Assembly: GCF_022271405.1 (NCBI RefSeq) | Contig: NZ_JAJNAL010000002.1 | Coordinates: 1-64,000 of the forward strand | Direction: 5' to 3' | Origin: Rhodopseudomonas infernalis | GTDB lineage: Bacteria > Pseudomonadota > Alphaproteobacteria > Rhizobiales > Xanthobacteraceae | Length of the DNA: 64,000 nt | Part shown: positions 8,425 through 17,110 of the stretch, piece after piece | Numbering within the stretch: position 1 is the first letter of the stretch | How the letters are laid out: each line of letters opens with the position of its first letter | Translations under genes and position numbers: made by a program | Notes under the pieces: model-generated | The model's input: the letters and a program-made list of their open reading frames with translations, nothing else | Told to the model about the DNA's origin: nothing | The model's database searches: none

Positions 8425-9761
8425 GCGGCAATCTCCTGCGCGCTGTCGATCAGATGGAAGAACGTTCCGGTGACGTGGCCGCGGCGGCTGCCGGTCTCCG
8501 CGGTCGCGGCACCCGATGCGTCGCGGATATGGGCGAGCGGCTCGTCGGCAACCGAGAGCACGCGCGCGTAGTGATACTCGTGACCGCGTAGCACGGCGCC
8601 GGCAGGTTGCCCGGCGGCCGGCGCGTGCAGCGTGGCGACGCGATAACCGAGATGCAGCTTGCGCTGGGCGAAGTCGGTTTCCAGGCTGAGCAGGCCGGCC
8701 ATGGCGTGGCGCTGGCCGGCCGCATCGATCAGGCCAGCGCCGAGCGTCATGTAGCCGCCGCACTCGCCGTGGACGGGCCGCGTCTCGGCGAAGCGGCGCA
8801 GGCCCGTCATGAAACGCGATGCCGCGGCGAGCCTGCCAGCGTGCAGCTCCGGATAGCCACCGGGCAGCCAGGCTGCATCGCAGCTATCGTCCGGCGCTTC
8901 GTCGGCGAGCGGGGAGAACGGCACCATCTCGGCGCCGGCCGCGCGCCAGCCGGCGAGGAGGTGCGGATAGATGAACGAGAACGCGTCGTCGCTGGCGAGC
9001 GCGATGCGCTGGCCCGGCGGCATGAAGGCCGGCGTTGCGGGCGTGTCGAACCGCAACGGTCGCGCCGCCTGTTCGAGCGCGGCGAGGTCGATGCCTTGCT
9101 CGGCCAGCGTCGCCAGCGCATCGAGCCGATCCGCGAGCTGATCATGCTCGCGCGCCTGCACGAGGCCGAGGTGACGGTTCTTGATCGACTGACTGGTATG
9201 GCGCGCCAGCGTGCCGAGGATCGGAATCGGATGCGCCGCGAAGCCGGCGCGGACCAGCGCTTCGTGGCGCGTGCTGGCGACGTTGTTGAGGATGACGCCC
9301 GCGACGGTTACGTGGCGTCGATACTGTGCGAAGCCCAGCGCGACAGCTGCGGCGGATTGCGACTGGCCGGCGACGTCGATCACCAGCACCACCGGCCATC
9401 CGGTCGCGGCCGCAATATCGGCGGTGGCGCCATGGCCCCAGGCGCCGGGATGGCTGCCGCCGTCGAACAGGCCCATCACGCCCTCGGCGATCGTGAGATC
9501 AGCATCCCGCGCCGCATCCAGCAGCGCGGCGATGCGTCCGCGGCTGAACGCCCAGGAGTCGAGATTGTAGCAAGGCCGGCCCGCCGCTGCGGCGTGGAAG
9601 GCCGGGTCGATGTAGTCCGGCCCGCATTTGTAGGGCTGCACGACGCGGCCACGTCGGCGCAACGCGGCGAGCAGCGCCAGCGTCACGGTGGTCTTGCCGC
9701 TGTTCGTCGATGGCGCGGCGATGATCAGTCCGCGCGGATGAGTGAAGCTATGATCAGTCAC
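8421..9761 (-). CDS. cobB: Hydrogenobyrinate (cobyrinate) a,c-diamide synthase
   Basis: Amidates the a and c side chains of hydrogenobyrinic acid using glutamine and ATP. The 446-residue protein has an N-terminal ATP-binding domain with the P-loop STNSGKTT at 19-26 and KCGPDYIDP, and a C-terminal class I glutaminase-like domain with the nucleophile in [11 protein letters not shown] near residue 335. Its start overlaps the cobM stop by 8 bases and its stop overlaps cobA. Family naming (CobB versus CbiA) follows the aerobic pathway evident from the neighbours. Confidence 0.95.
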   Translation of the reverse strand: MTDHSFTHPRGLIIAAPSTNSGKTTVTLALLAALRRRGRVVQPYKCGPDYIDPAFHAAAAGRPCYNLDSWAFSRGRIAALLDAARDADLTIAEGVMGLFDGGSHPGAWGHGATADIAAATGWPVVLVIDVAGQSQSAAAVALGFAQYRRHVTVAGVILNNVASTRHEALVRAGFAAHPIPILGTLARHTSQSIKNRHLGLVQAREHDQLADRLDALATLAEQGIDLAALEQAARPLRFDTPATPAFMPPGQRIALASDDAFSFIYPHLLAGWRAAGAEMVPFSPLADEAPDDSCDAAWLPGGYPELHAGRLAAASRFMTGLRRFAETRPVHGECGGYMTLGAGLIDAAGQRHAMAGLLSLETDFAQRKLHLGYRVATLHAPAAGQPAGAVLRGHEYHYARVLSVADEPLAHIRDASGAATAETGSRRGHVTGTFFHLIDSAQEIAA

Positions 9762-10533
9762 TGGCGCGGTCGTCCTGCGCGGAGCGCCGATAGCGCCGGT
9801 CGTAGCCCGCGTCGTACAACGCGCTGTCGCGGAAATCCCTTGCCGCGAGCGCGGGGCCGACCAGGATTAGCGCTGTGCGATCGATCCCCGCGGCCGCGAC
9901 CTGCGCGGCGATTGAATTCAGCGTGCCGCGAATGATCTGTTCCTCGGGCCAGCTCGCGCGCACCACGACCGCGACCGCGCAGTCGTCGCCGTAATGCGAG
10001 CGCAGCGTCGCGACGACCTTGTCGATCACATGGATCGACAGATGGATCGCCAGCGTCGCGCCGGTCGCAGCGTAGGCCTCGAGCGTTTCGCGCGGCGGCA
10101 TCGCAGAGGCGCGGCCGGACGTTCGTGTCAGCACCACGGTCTGGGCGACTTCGGGGAGTGTGAGTTCGCGGCCGAGCGCTGCCGCAGCAGCCGCGAAAGA
10201 GGGCACGCCCGGCGTGACCGTGTAGGCGATGCCGTGCGCCTCGAGCCGGCGGATCTGTTCGCCCATCGCGCTCCACACCGAGAGGTCGCCGGAGTGCAGC
10301 CGGGCGACATCTTGGCCGGCCTGATCGGCGGCGACGAACTCGGCTGTGATGGCGTCCAGATCGAGCGGCGCGGTATCGACGATGCGCGCGTTCGGCGGAC
10401 ACTGCGCGATGATCTCACGCGGCACCAGCGATCCGGCGTAGAGGCAGACCGGACAGCGCCGCACCAGGTCTTGCCCGCGCACGGTGATCAGGTCCGGAGC
10501 GCCGGGGCCGGCGCCGATGAAGTGGACGGTCAT
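9754..10533 (-). CDS. cobM: Precorrin-4 C11-methyltransferase
   Basis: Methylates C11 of precorrin-4 to give precorrin-5 with SAM. The 259-residue protein shows [16 protein letters not shown] at the N-terminus, CLYAGSLVP (typical of CobM/CbiF), [12 protein letters not shown] and the [10 protein letters not shown] loop, with [12 protein letters not shown] in the second half. Start ATG 10533 shares a base with the stop of cobE, and its end overlaps cobB by 8 bases, so it is tightly packed in the operon. Length is normal. Confidence 0.96.
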   Translation of the reverse strand: MTVHFIGAGPGAPDLITVRGQDLVRRCPVCLYAGSLVPREIIAQCPPNARIVDTAPLDLDAITAEFVAADQAGQDVARLHSGDLSVWSAMGEQIRRLEAHGIAYTVTPGVPSFAAAAAALGRELTLPEVAQTVVLTRTSGRASAMPPRETLEAYAATGATLAIHLSIHVIDKVVATLRSHYGDDCAVAVVVRASWPEEQIIRGTLNSIAAQVAAAGIDRTALILVGPALAARDFRDSALYDAGYDRRYRRSAQDDRASD

Positions 10534-10922
10534 CAGTTGGTCTCCTCGATCGCGACCGCGGCGGTGGCCTGGCGGTCGCGCGACAGCAGGCGAGAGACGA
10601 CAAGGCGCGCCGTCGGCCCGGCCGCGGCCAGCGCCGCCGCTTCGCAGACGCTGCCGACGCCGCGGGCGCTGATCACGCGTGGGGAATGGGTTGCGACGTG
10701 CGTGGATGCCTGCCGCAATGCCGGCTCGTCGATCGCCACGCAGGGCAGGGCGGCGTGCGCTGCCGCAGCGATCAACGGCTGATATGTGCTCTTGTCGGCC
10801 GGCACGGCGAGCAGCGTCGGTCGTGCGGGCATCGCGGCGTCACGCGCGGCATCGATCGCTTCGGCGATGGACGCCTGCGGCGCCGCCGCGCGAAAGCCGA
10901 GGCCGATCACGACGCGCGTCAT
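10533..10922 (-). CDS. cobE: Cobalamin biosynthesis protein CobE (CbiG C-terminal-like)
   Basis: A 129-residue protein resembling the C-terminal half of CbiG. The family is fused or linked to aerobic corrin-ring methylation genes, and its exact activity in the aerobic route is not settled. Visible features are [11 protein letters not shown] at the start, LLAVPADKS in the middle and the segment [15 protein letters not shown], which is the conserved SV.E..AL motif. ATG 10922 overlaps the cobL stop (ATGA). The longer open frame upstream lies inside cobL and is a shadow. Confidence 0.88.
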   Translation of the reverse strand: MTRVVIGLGFRAAAPQASIAEAIDAARDAAMPARPTLLAVPADKSTYQPLIAAAAHAALPCVAIDEPALRQASTHVATHSPRVISARGVGSVCEAAALAAAGPTARLVVSRLLSRDRQATAAVAIEETN

Positions 10923-12142
10923 TTGCGGACGCTCCATTGCACCACCGGCATCGCGGCGCGCCACGCAGTGAGGCCTCCCACCGGCGCGGCGCGCTCGACG
11001 CCGAACCGTAGCAAGTCGCCGCCGTGGCGCGCGTGCCAGGCGATCAGCAGCGCTTCGCTCTCCAGCGTCACGCCGTTGACCACCAATCGCCCGCTTTGCG
11101 GCAGCGCCTGCCATGCGGCGTCAAGCACGCCCGGCCGGCTCGCGCCGCCGCCGACGAACACCGCGTCCGGCGTGGGCAGATCCGCGAGGGCGTCCGGCGC
11201 CTGTCCGAGCCGAAGATCGAAATGCGGCACGCCCAGCGCCTCGGCGTTGGCGCGAGCATTCGCCAGCCGATCCGCGCGCACTTCGATGCCGATCGCGCGG
11301 TTGCTGCGTGCGGCCAGCAGCCATTCGATGCCGATCGAGCCCGAGCCGGCGCCGACGTCCCACAGCAATTCGCCGCCGATAGGTGCGAGGCTCGACAGCG
11401 TCACGGCGCGAACCTCGCGCTTGGTGAGTTGGCCGTCGCTCTGAAACAATGCGTCGCGCAGGCCCGCCGTGACGGGGAGGATCGCAGCATCGGGCTCGGC
11501 CGCAACCGCGATGCCGAGCGCGACCGGCGCGGTGATATCCGTGAGAACGAAGTCGGCGGCATTCGATCGCCGGACTCGTTCGCGTGGACCGCCGAGGGCT
11601 TCGAGCACGGTGAGCTGCGAGCCGCCGAATTTCGACGTCGTCAGATAGGATGCGACCTGCGCGACCGCGGCGCCGTCACGCAGCAGCACGATCAGCCGTG
11701 CTTGCGGCCGCAGATAGGATCGCAGGGCAGCGATCGGCTGGGCGTGCAGGCCAAGCGTGATGGTGTTTTCTAGACGCCAGCCGAGCCGCGCCGCGGCCCA
11801 CGAAAAGGTCGAGGGCGCGGGGAGTGCGGTCCATTCCTCCGGCGCGAGATGATCCGCCAGGACGGCGCCGGCGCCGTGCCAGAACGGATCGCCGGAGCAC
11901 ATCACGGCGACACGGCGGCCGCGCTGCGCCAACACCTCGGGCAGCGACGCCGCGAACGGCACGCGCCAGGGCAGCGTCGGCTTGCCCAGCGAACTCACCA
12001 TCGCCAGATGGCGCTCGCCGCCGATCAGCAACTCGGCTTGCGCCAGAAGCGTGCGCGCCTTCTCGGACAGGCCTTCGAGGCCGTCCTCGCCAATTCCGAC
12101 GATGGACAGCCACGGTGTCGTCGTGTCATCGCTGGTCGCCAT
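10919..12142 (-). CDS. cobL: Precorrin-6Y C5,15-methyltransferase (decarboxylating)
   Basis: A bifunctional 407-residue enzyme. The N-terminal CbiE-like domain (WLSIVGIGEDGLEGLS, LIGGERHLAMV, CSGDPFWHGAGA) methylates C5 and C15; the C-terminal CbiT-like Rossmann domain (LLWDVGAGSGSIGIEWL, AIGIEV) carries out the decarboxylation-linked methylation. ATG 12142 is preceded by GGAGCGAGGTGTC, a good ribosome site lying inside cobK. The start codon overlaps that of the divergent cobK in the palindrome CATG, so there is no intergenic promoter space. Its transcript therefore most likely comes from further upstream, antisense through cobK. Confidence 0.95.
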   Translation of the reverse strand: MATSDDTTTPWLSIVGIGEDGLEGLSEKARTLLAQAELLIGGERHLAMVSSLGKPTLPWRVPFAASLPEVLAQRGRRVAVMCSGDPFWHGAGAVLADHLAPEEWTALPAPSTFSWAAARLGWRLENTITLGLHAQPIAALRSYLRPQARLIVLLRDGAAVAQVASYLTTSKFGGSQLTVLEALGGPRERVRRSNAADFVLTDITAPVALGIAVAAEPDAAILPVTAGLRDALFQSDGQLTKREVRAVTLSSLAPIGGELLWDVGAGSGSIGIEWLLAARSNRAIGIEVRADRLANARANAEALGVPHFDLRLGQAPDALADLPTPDAVFVGGGASRPGVLDAAWQALPQSGRLVVNGVTLESEALLIAWHARHGGDLLRFGVERAAPVGGLTAWRAAMPVVQWSVRK

Positions 12143-12923
12143 GACACCTCGCTCCGACCCGCGCCTGCGTCTGTTGATCCTCGGCGGCACCGCCGATGCA
12201 AGCCGTCTCGCCGCGGCCGTTGCGGCTGAGCCGCGTATCGACGCGGTGCTGTCGTTTGCCGGGCGCACCGAGACGCCGAAGCTGCCGTCGATCCCGGCGC
12301 GCATCGGTGGCTTCGGCGGCGTCGCCGGACTGATCGATTACTTGCGAGCCGAACGGATTGCGCGCGTGGTCGACGCCACGCATCCGTTCGCGGCGCAGAT
12401 GAGCCGCAACGCGGTGGAAGCCTGCGCCGCCGTTGGTGTCGCGCTGCTCGCACTCGAACGCGCGCCGTGGCAGGCGCAGAGCGGCGATCGTTGGATCGAG
12501 GTCGATAACCTGCCGGCAGCGGCTGTCGCGCTCGGCGCGGAGCCGCGTCGGGTGTTTCTCGGCATCGGCCGGCAGAACCTCGATCTGTTCGCCGTCGCTC
12601 AGCAACATGCCTATCTGGTGCGGTTGGTCGATCCGCCGCGTGGGCCGTTGCCGTTGACGCAGGTGGACGTCGTGGTCGCGCGTGGACCATTCGATCGGGC
12701 CAGCGATCGCGCGCTGCTCGCATCGCATCGCATCGACATTGTCGTGGCCAAGAACGCCGGCGGCGACGCCGCGGTGGCGAAGATCGAGGCCGCACGCGAT
12801 CTCGGGCTGCCGGTGGTGATGGTGCGCCGGCCGCAAATCCTGCCGCGCCCGACCGTCGCCAGCGTGGCCGATGTGATGGACTGGCTCGCTCACGACAGCA
12901 GCCCGACCGAACGCGGCGTGTAG
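12141..12923 (+). CDS. cobK: Precorrin-6A reductase
   Basis: Reduces precorrin-6A to dihydro form with NADPH. The 260-residue protein has LLILGGTADASRLAAAV at the N-terminus, DATHPFAAQMSRNA (conserved DATHPFA motif), RVFLGIGRQN and the C-terminal VVAKNAGG (conserved K.SGG-like motif). It is the only plus-strand gene in the cluster. Its ATG overlaps the cobL ATG by two bases, and its 3' end overlaps the cobJ 3' end by 34 bases. The upstream sequence CTGGTCGCC is a poor ribosome site. Any promoter must lie within cobL coding sequence. Confidence 0.95.
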   Translation: MTPRSDPRLRLLILGGTADASRLAAAVAAEPRIDAVLSFAGRTETPKLPSIPARIGGFGGVAGLIDYLRAERIARVVDATHPFAAQMSRNAVEACAAVGVALLALERAPWQAQSGDRWIEVDNLPAAAVALGAEPRRVFLGIGRQNLDLFAVAQQHAYLVRLVDPPRGPLPLTQVDVVVARGPFDRASDRALLASHRIDIVVAKNAGGDAAVAKIEAARDLGLPVVMVRRPQILPRPTVASVADVMDWLAHDSSPTERGV

Positions 12924-13651
12924 ACGAAGCGCGTGCCGCCTGCGCGCTCGATGATGCGGGTTTGCGACGATCCGATCATCACCACGGTGCGCATGTTGGC
13001 GCGGTCCGGCTGCGCATCGCCGAGCGGCACGACGTCGATCCGCTCCTGCGGTGCGCTGACTGCGGTGGCGAAGATCACCGGCACGGATGCGGGATGAATG
13101 CCGCGCAGCAGCGCGAAGGTCGCTTCGAGCTGCCACTGCCGCGCCTTCGAGATCGGGTTGTACAAGGCGATCACGAAGTCGGCTTCGGCGGCTGCCCGCA
13201 GCCGCTTCTCCACGGTGGTCCACGGCTTGAGATTGTCCGACAGATTGATGGCGCAGAAATCGTGGCCGAGCGGGGCGCCGATCCGCGCCGCGGCGGCGAA
13301 CATCGCGCTGACGCCGGGCAGCACGCGGATATCGAGATCGCGCCACGACGGCTCGCCGCTTTCGATCGCCTCAAACAGCGCTGCCGCCATCGCGAATACG
13401 CCGGGATCGCCCGAGGAGACGACGACGACGCGGCGGCCATCGGCCGCCAGCTTCAGCGCGAACGCCGCACGGTCGATCTCCTCGCGATTATCCGAGGCAT
13501 GTCGGCGCACGTCGGGCGCGGCGTCGACGCGCGCCACGTAGGGCGCGTAGCCGACCAGATCGGTCGCGGCGGCGAGCGCGGCGGTGACTTCCGGCGTGAT
13601 GAGTTCCGGCGCACCGGGGCCGAGGCCGACGACAATTAGCGATCCGCTCAT
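12890..13651 (-). CDS. cobJ: Precorrin-3B C17-methyltransferase
   Basis: Catalyses ring contraction and C17 methylation, giving precorrin-4. The 253-residue protein has LIVVGLGPGAPELITPEV, DLVGYAPYV (CobJ-specific), VVVVSSGDPGVFAMA, GVSAMFAAAARIGAPLGHDF and YNPISKARQWQL, all hallmarks of CobJ/CbiH. ATG 13651 overlaps the cobI stop (13648), so the two are coupled. The 3' end runs 34 bases into the convergent cobK. Confidence 0.96.
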   Translation of the reverse strand: MSGSLIVVGLGPGAPELITPEVTAALAAATDLVGYAPYVARVDAAPDVRRHASDNREEIDRAAFALKLAADGRRVVVVSSGDPGVFAMAAALFEAIESGEPSWRDLDIRVLPGVSAMFAAAARIGAPLGHDFCAINLSDNLKPWTTVEKRLRAAAEADFVIALYNPISKARQWQLEATFALLRGIHPASVPVIFATAVSAPQERIDVVPLGDAQPDRANMRTVVMIGSSQTRIIERAGGTRFVYTPRSVGLLS

Positions 13652-14376
13652 GGCCGTCGCCCCTGGCCGTGGACGAGGATCATCGAGAAATATGGCGCGT
13701 CGTCGGTGGGCTTGTCGGCAAGGCGCAGCACGGTTTCGCCGGCCATCGCGCCGCGTTCGACATAGATCGCGCGGTCGAGCAGGCCGACGTCTTGCAGGAT
13801 GCGTCGCACCTTCGGCAGGTTGCGGCCGAGCTTCATGATCACCACTGCGTCGCCCGTCCGGACTACTTCGGCCAGCCGGTCCGCACGCAGCGTCGCCGGC
13901 ACCACGCACAGCACGTCGTCGCCATAAGTAATCGGCGTGCCGCTCGCGGTCCAACAGGCCGCCATGCCGGAGATGCCCGGCACCACCACGACCGGCACGG
14001 CGCCGACCAGCCGGTCGTAGAGATGCATGAACGAGCCGTAGAGAAACGGATCGCCTTCGCACAGCACGACGACATCGCGGCCGTCCGCGACATGCGCCGA
14101 CAGCCGCGCGACGCATTGCTCATAGAAGCTGCGCAGCGTCGCCGCATAGGCCGGATCGTCGAGCGGGATTTCGGTCGTCACCGGATAGTCGAGCGGCTCC
14201 TCGACGACATCGCTCGCGAGCAGGCCTTCGACGATCGTGCGCGCATGGCCGGCACGGCCGGCCTTGCGGAAGTAAGCGACGACCTTGGCGGCGCCGACCA
14301 GCCGCGCGGCGCGCACGCTCATCAGGTCCGGATCGCCGGGGCCGACGCCCACGCCGTAGACGGTGGGCTTGCTCAT
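13648..14376 (-). CDS. cobI: Precorrin-2 C20-methyltransferase
   Basis: Adds the C20 methyl to precorrin-2, forming precorrin-3A. The 242-residue protein begins [18 protein letters not shown] and includes [19 protein letters not shown] (characteristic of CobI/CbiL), [11 protein letters not shown] and [12 protein letters not shown] 14376 overlaps the cobH stop by 4 bases. The upstream in-frame extension into cobH is a shadow. Confidence 0.96.
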   Translation of the reverse strand: MSKPTVYGVGVGPGDPDLMSVRAARLVGAAKVVAYFRKAGRAGHARTIVEGLLASDVVEEPLDYPVTTEIPLDDPAYAATLRSFYEQCVARLSAHVADGRDVVVLCEGDPFLYGSFMHLYDRLVGAVPVVVVPGISGMAACWTASGTPITYGDDVLCVVPATLRADRLAEVVRTGDAVVIMKLGRNLPKVRRILQDVGLLDRAIYVERGAMAGETVLRLADKPTDDAPYFSMILVHGQGRRP

Positions 14377-15002
14377 TCGCGTTCGCTCGCCAGCGCATTG
14401 ATCGCCGCCGCCGCCATCGCGCTGCCGCCGCGGCGGCCACGCACCACGACGCAGGGGACGGGTGCGGCTTCGAGCAGCGCTTCCTTGGACTCTGCGGCGC
14501 CCACGAAACCGACCGGAATGCCGATGATCGCGGCGGGCTTCGGCGCGCCGGGCTCGGCGAGAATTTCGAGAAGGCGGAACAGCGCGGTCGGCGCGTTTCC
14601 GATCGCCACCACGGCGCCGTCCAGCCGATCGCGCCACAGTTCGAGCGCGGCGGCCGAGCGCGTTGTCTTCAGTTCGGCGGCGAGTGCCAGCACGCGCGGA
14701 TCGCCCAGCGTGCAGATCACCTCGTTGTCGGCCGGCAGCCGCGTGCGGGTGACGCCATTGGCGACCATCCGCGCATCGCACAGGATCGGCGCGCCGGCGC
14801 GCAGCGCCGCACGGCCCGCGGCGACGAAGTCGCCGTGGAACACGATATCGTCGGCGACATCGACCATGCCGCTGGCGTGGATGATGCGGACGGCGATCGT
14901 CTCGGCATCCGGCGCAAAGCGCGCCAGCCTGGCCTCGGCGCGGATGATGGCGAAGGACTGGCGATAGATCGCGTCGCCGTTGGTCTCGTAGACGTAGTTC
15001 AT
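14373..15002 (-). CDS. cobH: Precorrin-8X methylmutase
   Basis: Moves the C11 methyl to C12, giving hydrogenobyrinic acid. The 209-residue protein has the ordered motifs [14 protein letters not shown] (with the catalytic-site histidine), [27 protein letters not shown] and [18 protein letters not shown], then [17 protein letters not shown] at the C-terminus. The start ATG 15002 overlaps the stop of the CobN-like ORF by 4 bases, so it is translated as part of the riboswitch-led operon. Confidence 0.97.
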   Translation of the reverse strand: MNYVYETNGDAIYRQSFAIIRAEARLARFAPDAETIAVRIIHASGMVDVADDIVFHGDFVAAGRAALRAGAPILCDARMVANGVTRTRLPADNEVICTLGDPRVLALAAELKTTRSAAALELWRDRLDGAVVAIGNAPTALFRLLEILAEPGAPKPAAIIGIPVGFVGAAESKEALLEAAPVPCVVVRGRRGGSAMAAAAINALASERE

Positions 15003-15547
15003 CGCGCTTCTCCGCGGATTTGTTCGGGAACCGCGACCGCCGGCTCATCGAGCCACGGCTCGATCGACAGTCCGGCGGAGAGCGACAATTGGGTAAGCAC
15101 AGCGCGGGCAGAGCGCGCATCCGGACGGCGGCATAGCGCGGCGAGGCGGCGCAGCGTGGTGCGCGGCATGTTGGACAGGGCGTCGAGCTCGGTAGGCGCG
15201 TCGTCCGTGCCGGTGACGACCGCGAGCGCGATGTTCTGCGCGCGGGCCGAGGCTGCGATGGCGTCGAGGTTGCGCTGCCGTTCGGCGAGGCCGGGCGGCA
15301 GATGGATCAGCACGCCGCGCGCAGCGGCGACGGCCGCACGCAGTTGATCGTCCTGACGCGGCGTCAGGCGCAGCGCATTCGCCAGATACAAAGCGGGCAG
15401 TTCGCGGCCGGCGCCGTGCCACGCATGCGCGTAGCGGGCCAGCTCGGCATCGGAGCCGGCGATCACCACGAGATCAGCCGGACGCGCGTCGGCTGGCGCC
15501 GGATCGCATCCGTCGCGCCCGTTCGGGCTGACAATCGAGAGCGGCAT
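14999..15547 (-). CDS. Short ORF resembling the CobN N-terminal region
   Basis: A 182-residue protein, first gene behind the cobalamin riboswitch and overlapping cobH by 4 bases. The order of segments ([50 protein letters not shown], then [11 protein letters not shown]) resembles the first 150 residues of the aerobic cobaltochelatase large subunit CobN, normally about 1,250 residues. The chelatase body with its metal-binding residues is absent. It could be a truncated cobN kept as a leader gene, or a free domain with its own role. The similarity is by pattern recognition only. No strong ribosome site precedes ATG 15547. Confidence 0.55.
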   Translation of the reverse strand: MPLSIVSPNGRDGCDPAPADARPADLVVIAGSDAELARYAHAWHGAGRELPALYLANALRLTPRQDDQLRAAVAAARGVLIHLPPGLAERQRNLDAIAASARAQNIALAVVTGTDDAPTELDALSNMPRTTLRRLAALCRRPDARSARAVLTQLSLSAGLSIEPWLDEPAVAVPEQIRGEAR

Positions 15548-15673
15548 CGCGCCGGATCCGTCGGTTGATCATCGCCTCTGGCGATGATGCGAAACCGGCG
15601 AACGGACCTGCACTCCGAACGGCCGAACTTCACTCCGGAACACCCCGCCCGAAATGGCGTCAATCAGCAGGCG

Positions 15674-15851
15674 ACGGCAGGTCTCCTGGCTCACGGGTCG
15701 TCGCCAGCGCAGCCTTCCCGGACGCATCCAGTGGCATGTTGCGATGGCTCGCCGTTCACAGTTGCGGGGGCAGCTTCGGCACGTCGCATCCGGGTCAGGA
15801 TGGCGGCTTCCGATATTCCCTTTTCATCCCGTCCGAAGACAGGAACCGTCG
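15674..15851 (-). promoter_or_regulatory. Cobalamin (AdoCbl) riboswitch
   Basis: Read on the minus strand the element shows, in order, the AAAAGGGAA box (about 15818-15827), GCTGCCCCCGCAACTGTGAA (15754-15773), GCCACTGGATGC (15724-15735) and the 3' B12 box GTGAGCCAGGAGACCTGCC (15677-15695). These are the conserved blocks of the cobalamin riboswitch. It ends about 125 bases before the CobN-like ORF and should repress the whole minus-strand run down to cobA when cobalamin is plentiful. The remaining leader has no obvious terminator with a T tract, so translational or Rho-dependent control is possible. Confidence 0.95.
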
Positions 15852-15985
15852 GCAGGCGGATGTTTGATCTGAAAACCACGGGGTGTCAATCGAGCTTGCC
15901 GCCAAGTGGCGGGCCGCTCCGGCACAATAAATTCGCCTGCGCTTGCGATAGATCAAGACCTTGGGCGCCCATGGCCCGGAACCGG

Positions 15986-17110
15986 TCAGTCGCCTCGCAT
16001 CCCGGTGCTCGGATTGGCCGCGGCCGCCTCAGCCGCGGCGCGCAACAGCGCGGCGGCCCGGAACGGGGCGTGGATCGCCTTGGTGACCGGCAGCACCAGG
16101 AAGAAGCCGAACACCAGCCCGAGGTGCAGGCTCAGCAGGCCGCCCATCGCAGCCGTGTCGCGCAGCGCCAGCACGGCGAGGCCACTCAGCGTCACCAGCG
16201 CCAGCAGGATCAGGAACGCGACGTTGAGCTGAACTTCGTGCGGATCGGACGCCTGCTTGTCGGCGCGCCGCTCGATTGTCAGCAGCCCGCCGATCCCGAC
16301 CAACATCGCAACGCCGCCGACTCCGCCGAGCATCACCGGCAGGCTGAACAGCGGATAGGGTGCGAGCCAGCCGAAGCCATGGTGATAGATCGCCGCCACC
16401 ATGGTCGAGAGCAGAGTGCCGATGAACCCGGCGACCATCACGTGGTGAGCGATCCGGCGTCGATGCGAGGGGGTGTCGTCGACGTCGTTGCAGCCTGGTC
16501 CGCCGCCGCCGAGATGGCGCAGCGTGACGATGTCGCGCAAGGCGGGGCGGATCGCCCGGAGGATCGCGCCCGCCGGCAGCGGCGGCGCGATCGCACGCCA
16601 GTAGCGCAGCGTCGCCAGCGCAATGCATAGCACTGCCCAGAGCAGCGACGCACCCGCGGCACCAGCCATCACCGGCCACGGCAGCACGCGATAGAACGCG
16701 CCCGCGCCGGCATCGGCGGTCAGCAGCGCCGCCGGCGAGGTCGAGAGCAGTACGGCAGCCAGCGTGAACAACAGCGCCGCACCGACCATCAGGGCGGTGC
16801 TGAGAAAGGGCCGACGAAACGCGTGCCCCAGCGCGGCCGGCCACAGATAGTCCGCATAAGACCGCTGCCGCACGGCGGCCAGCGTCGCCGGCAGATTGAT
16901 CGCGAAGGGATGCGGCGGCGTGTACTGACAGGCGGTCCAGCAGCCGCGGCAGTTGTGACAAAGATTGGAGAGATAGTTCAGATCGCTGAGCTCGAAGCGA
17001 TGCTGATTATCGATCGCCGGGAACACCGGGCACAGCCCGTCGCAATACATGCACGCGGTGCAGATCCGGAACTGGCGTTCGGCTTCCGCGGTGAGTTCAT
17101 CGGGCGACAT
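15986..17110 (-). CDS. CobZ electron-transfer half (TcuB-like Fe-S/heme b membrane protein)
   Basis: A 374-residue protein with an N-terminal ferredoxin-like region holding two 4Fe-4S motif sets (CTACMYCDGLCPVFP and CHNCRGCWTACQYTPPHPFAI) followed by about six membrane helices with several histidines that could ligate heme b. This is the TcuB architecture, which passes electrons from a TcuA-type flavoprotein to the membrane. In Rhodobacter capsulatus the same modules are fused in CobZ, the oxygen-independent-cofactor alternative to precorrin-3B synthase CobG. ATG 17110 overlaps the flavoprotein gene by 14 bases. Position beside the cob operon, in the absence of cobG, supports the CobZ role over tricarballylate use. 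Confidence 0.8.
   Translation of the reverse strand: MSPDELTAEAERQFRICTACMYCDGLCPVFPAIDNQHRFELSDLNYLSNLCHNCRGCWTACQYTPPHPFAINLPATLAAVRQRSYADYLWPAALGHAFRRPFLSTALMVGAALLFTLAAVLLSTSPAALLTADAGAGAFYRVLPWPVMAGAAGASLLWAVLCIALATLRYWRAIAPPLPAGAILRAIRPALRDIVTLRHLGGGGPGCNDVDDTPSHRRRIAHHVMVAGFIGTLLSTMVAAIYHHGFGWLAPYPLFSLPVMLGGVGGVAMLVGIGGLLTIERRADKQASDPHEVQLNVAFLILLALVTLSGLAVLALRDTAAMGGLLSLHLGLVFGFFLVLPVTKAIHAPFRAAALLRAAAEAAAANPSTGMRGD

Noticed and set aside
15584-16630. 348-codon plus-strand frame over the riboswitch and TcuB-like gene
   Set aside because: It is the antisense shadow of GC-rich coding DNA; Gln/Arg/His-rich product is typical of that.
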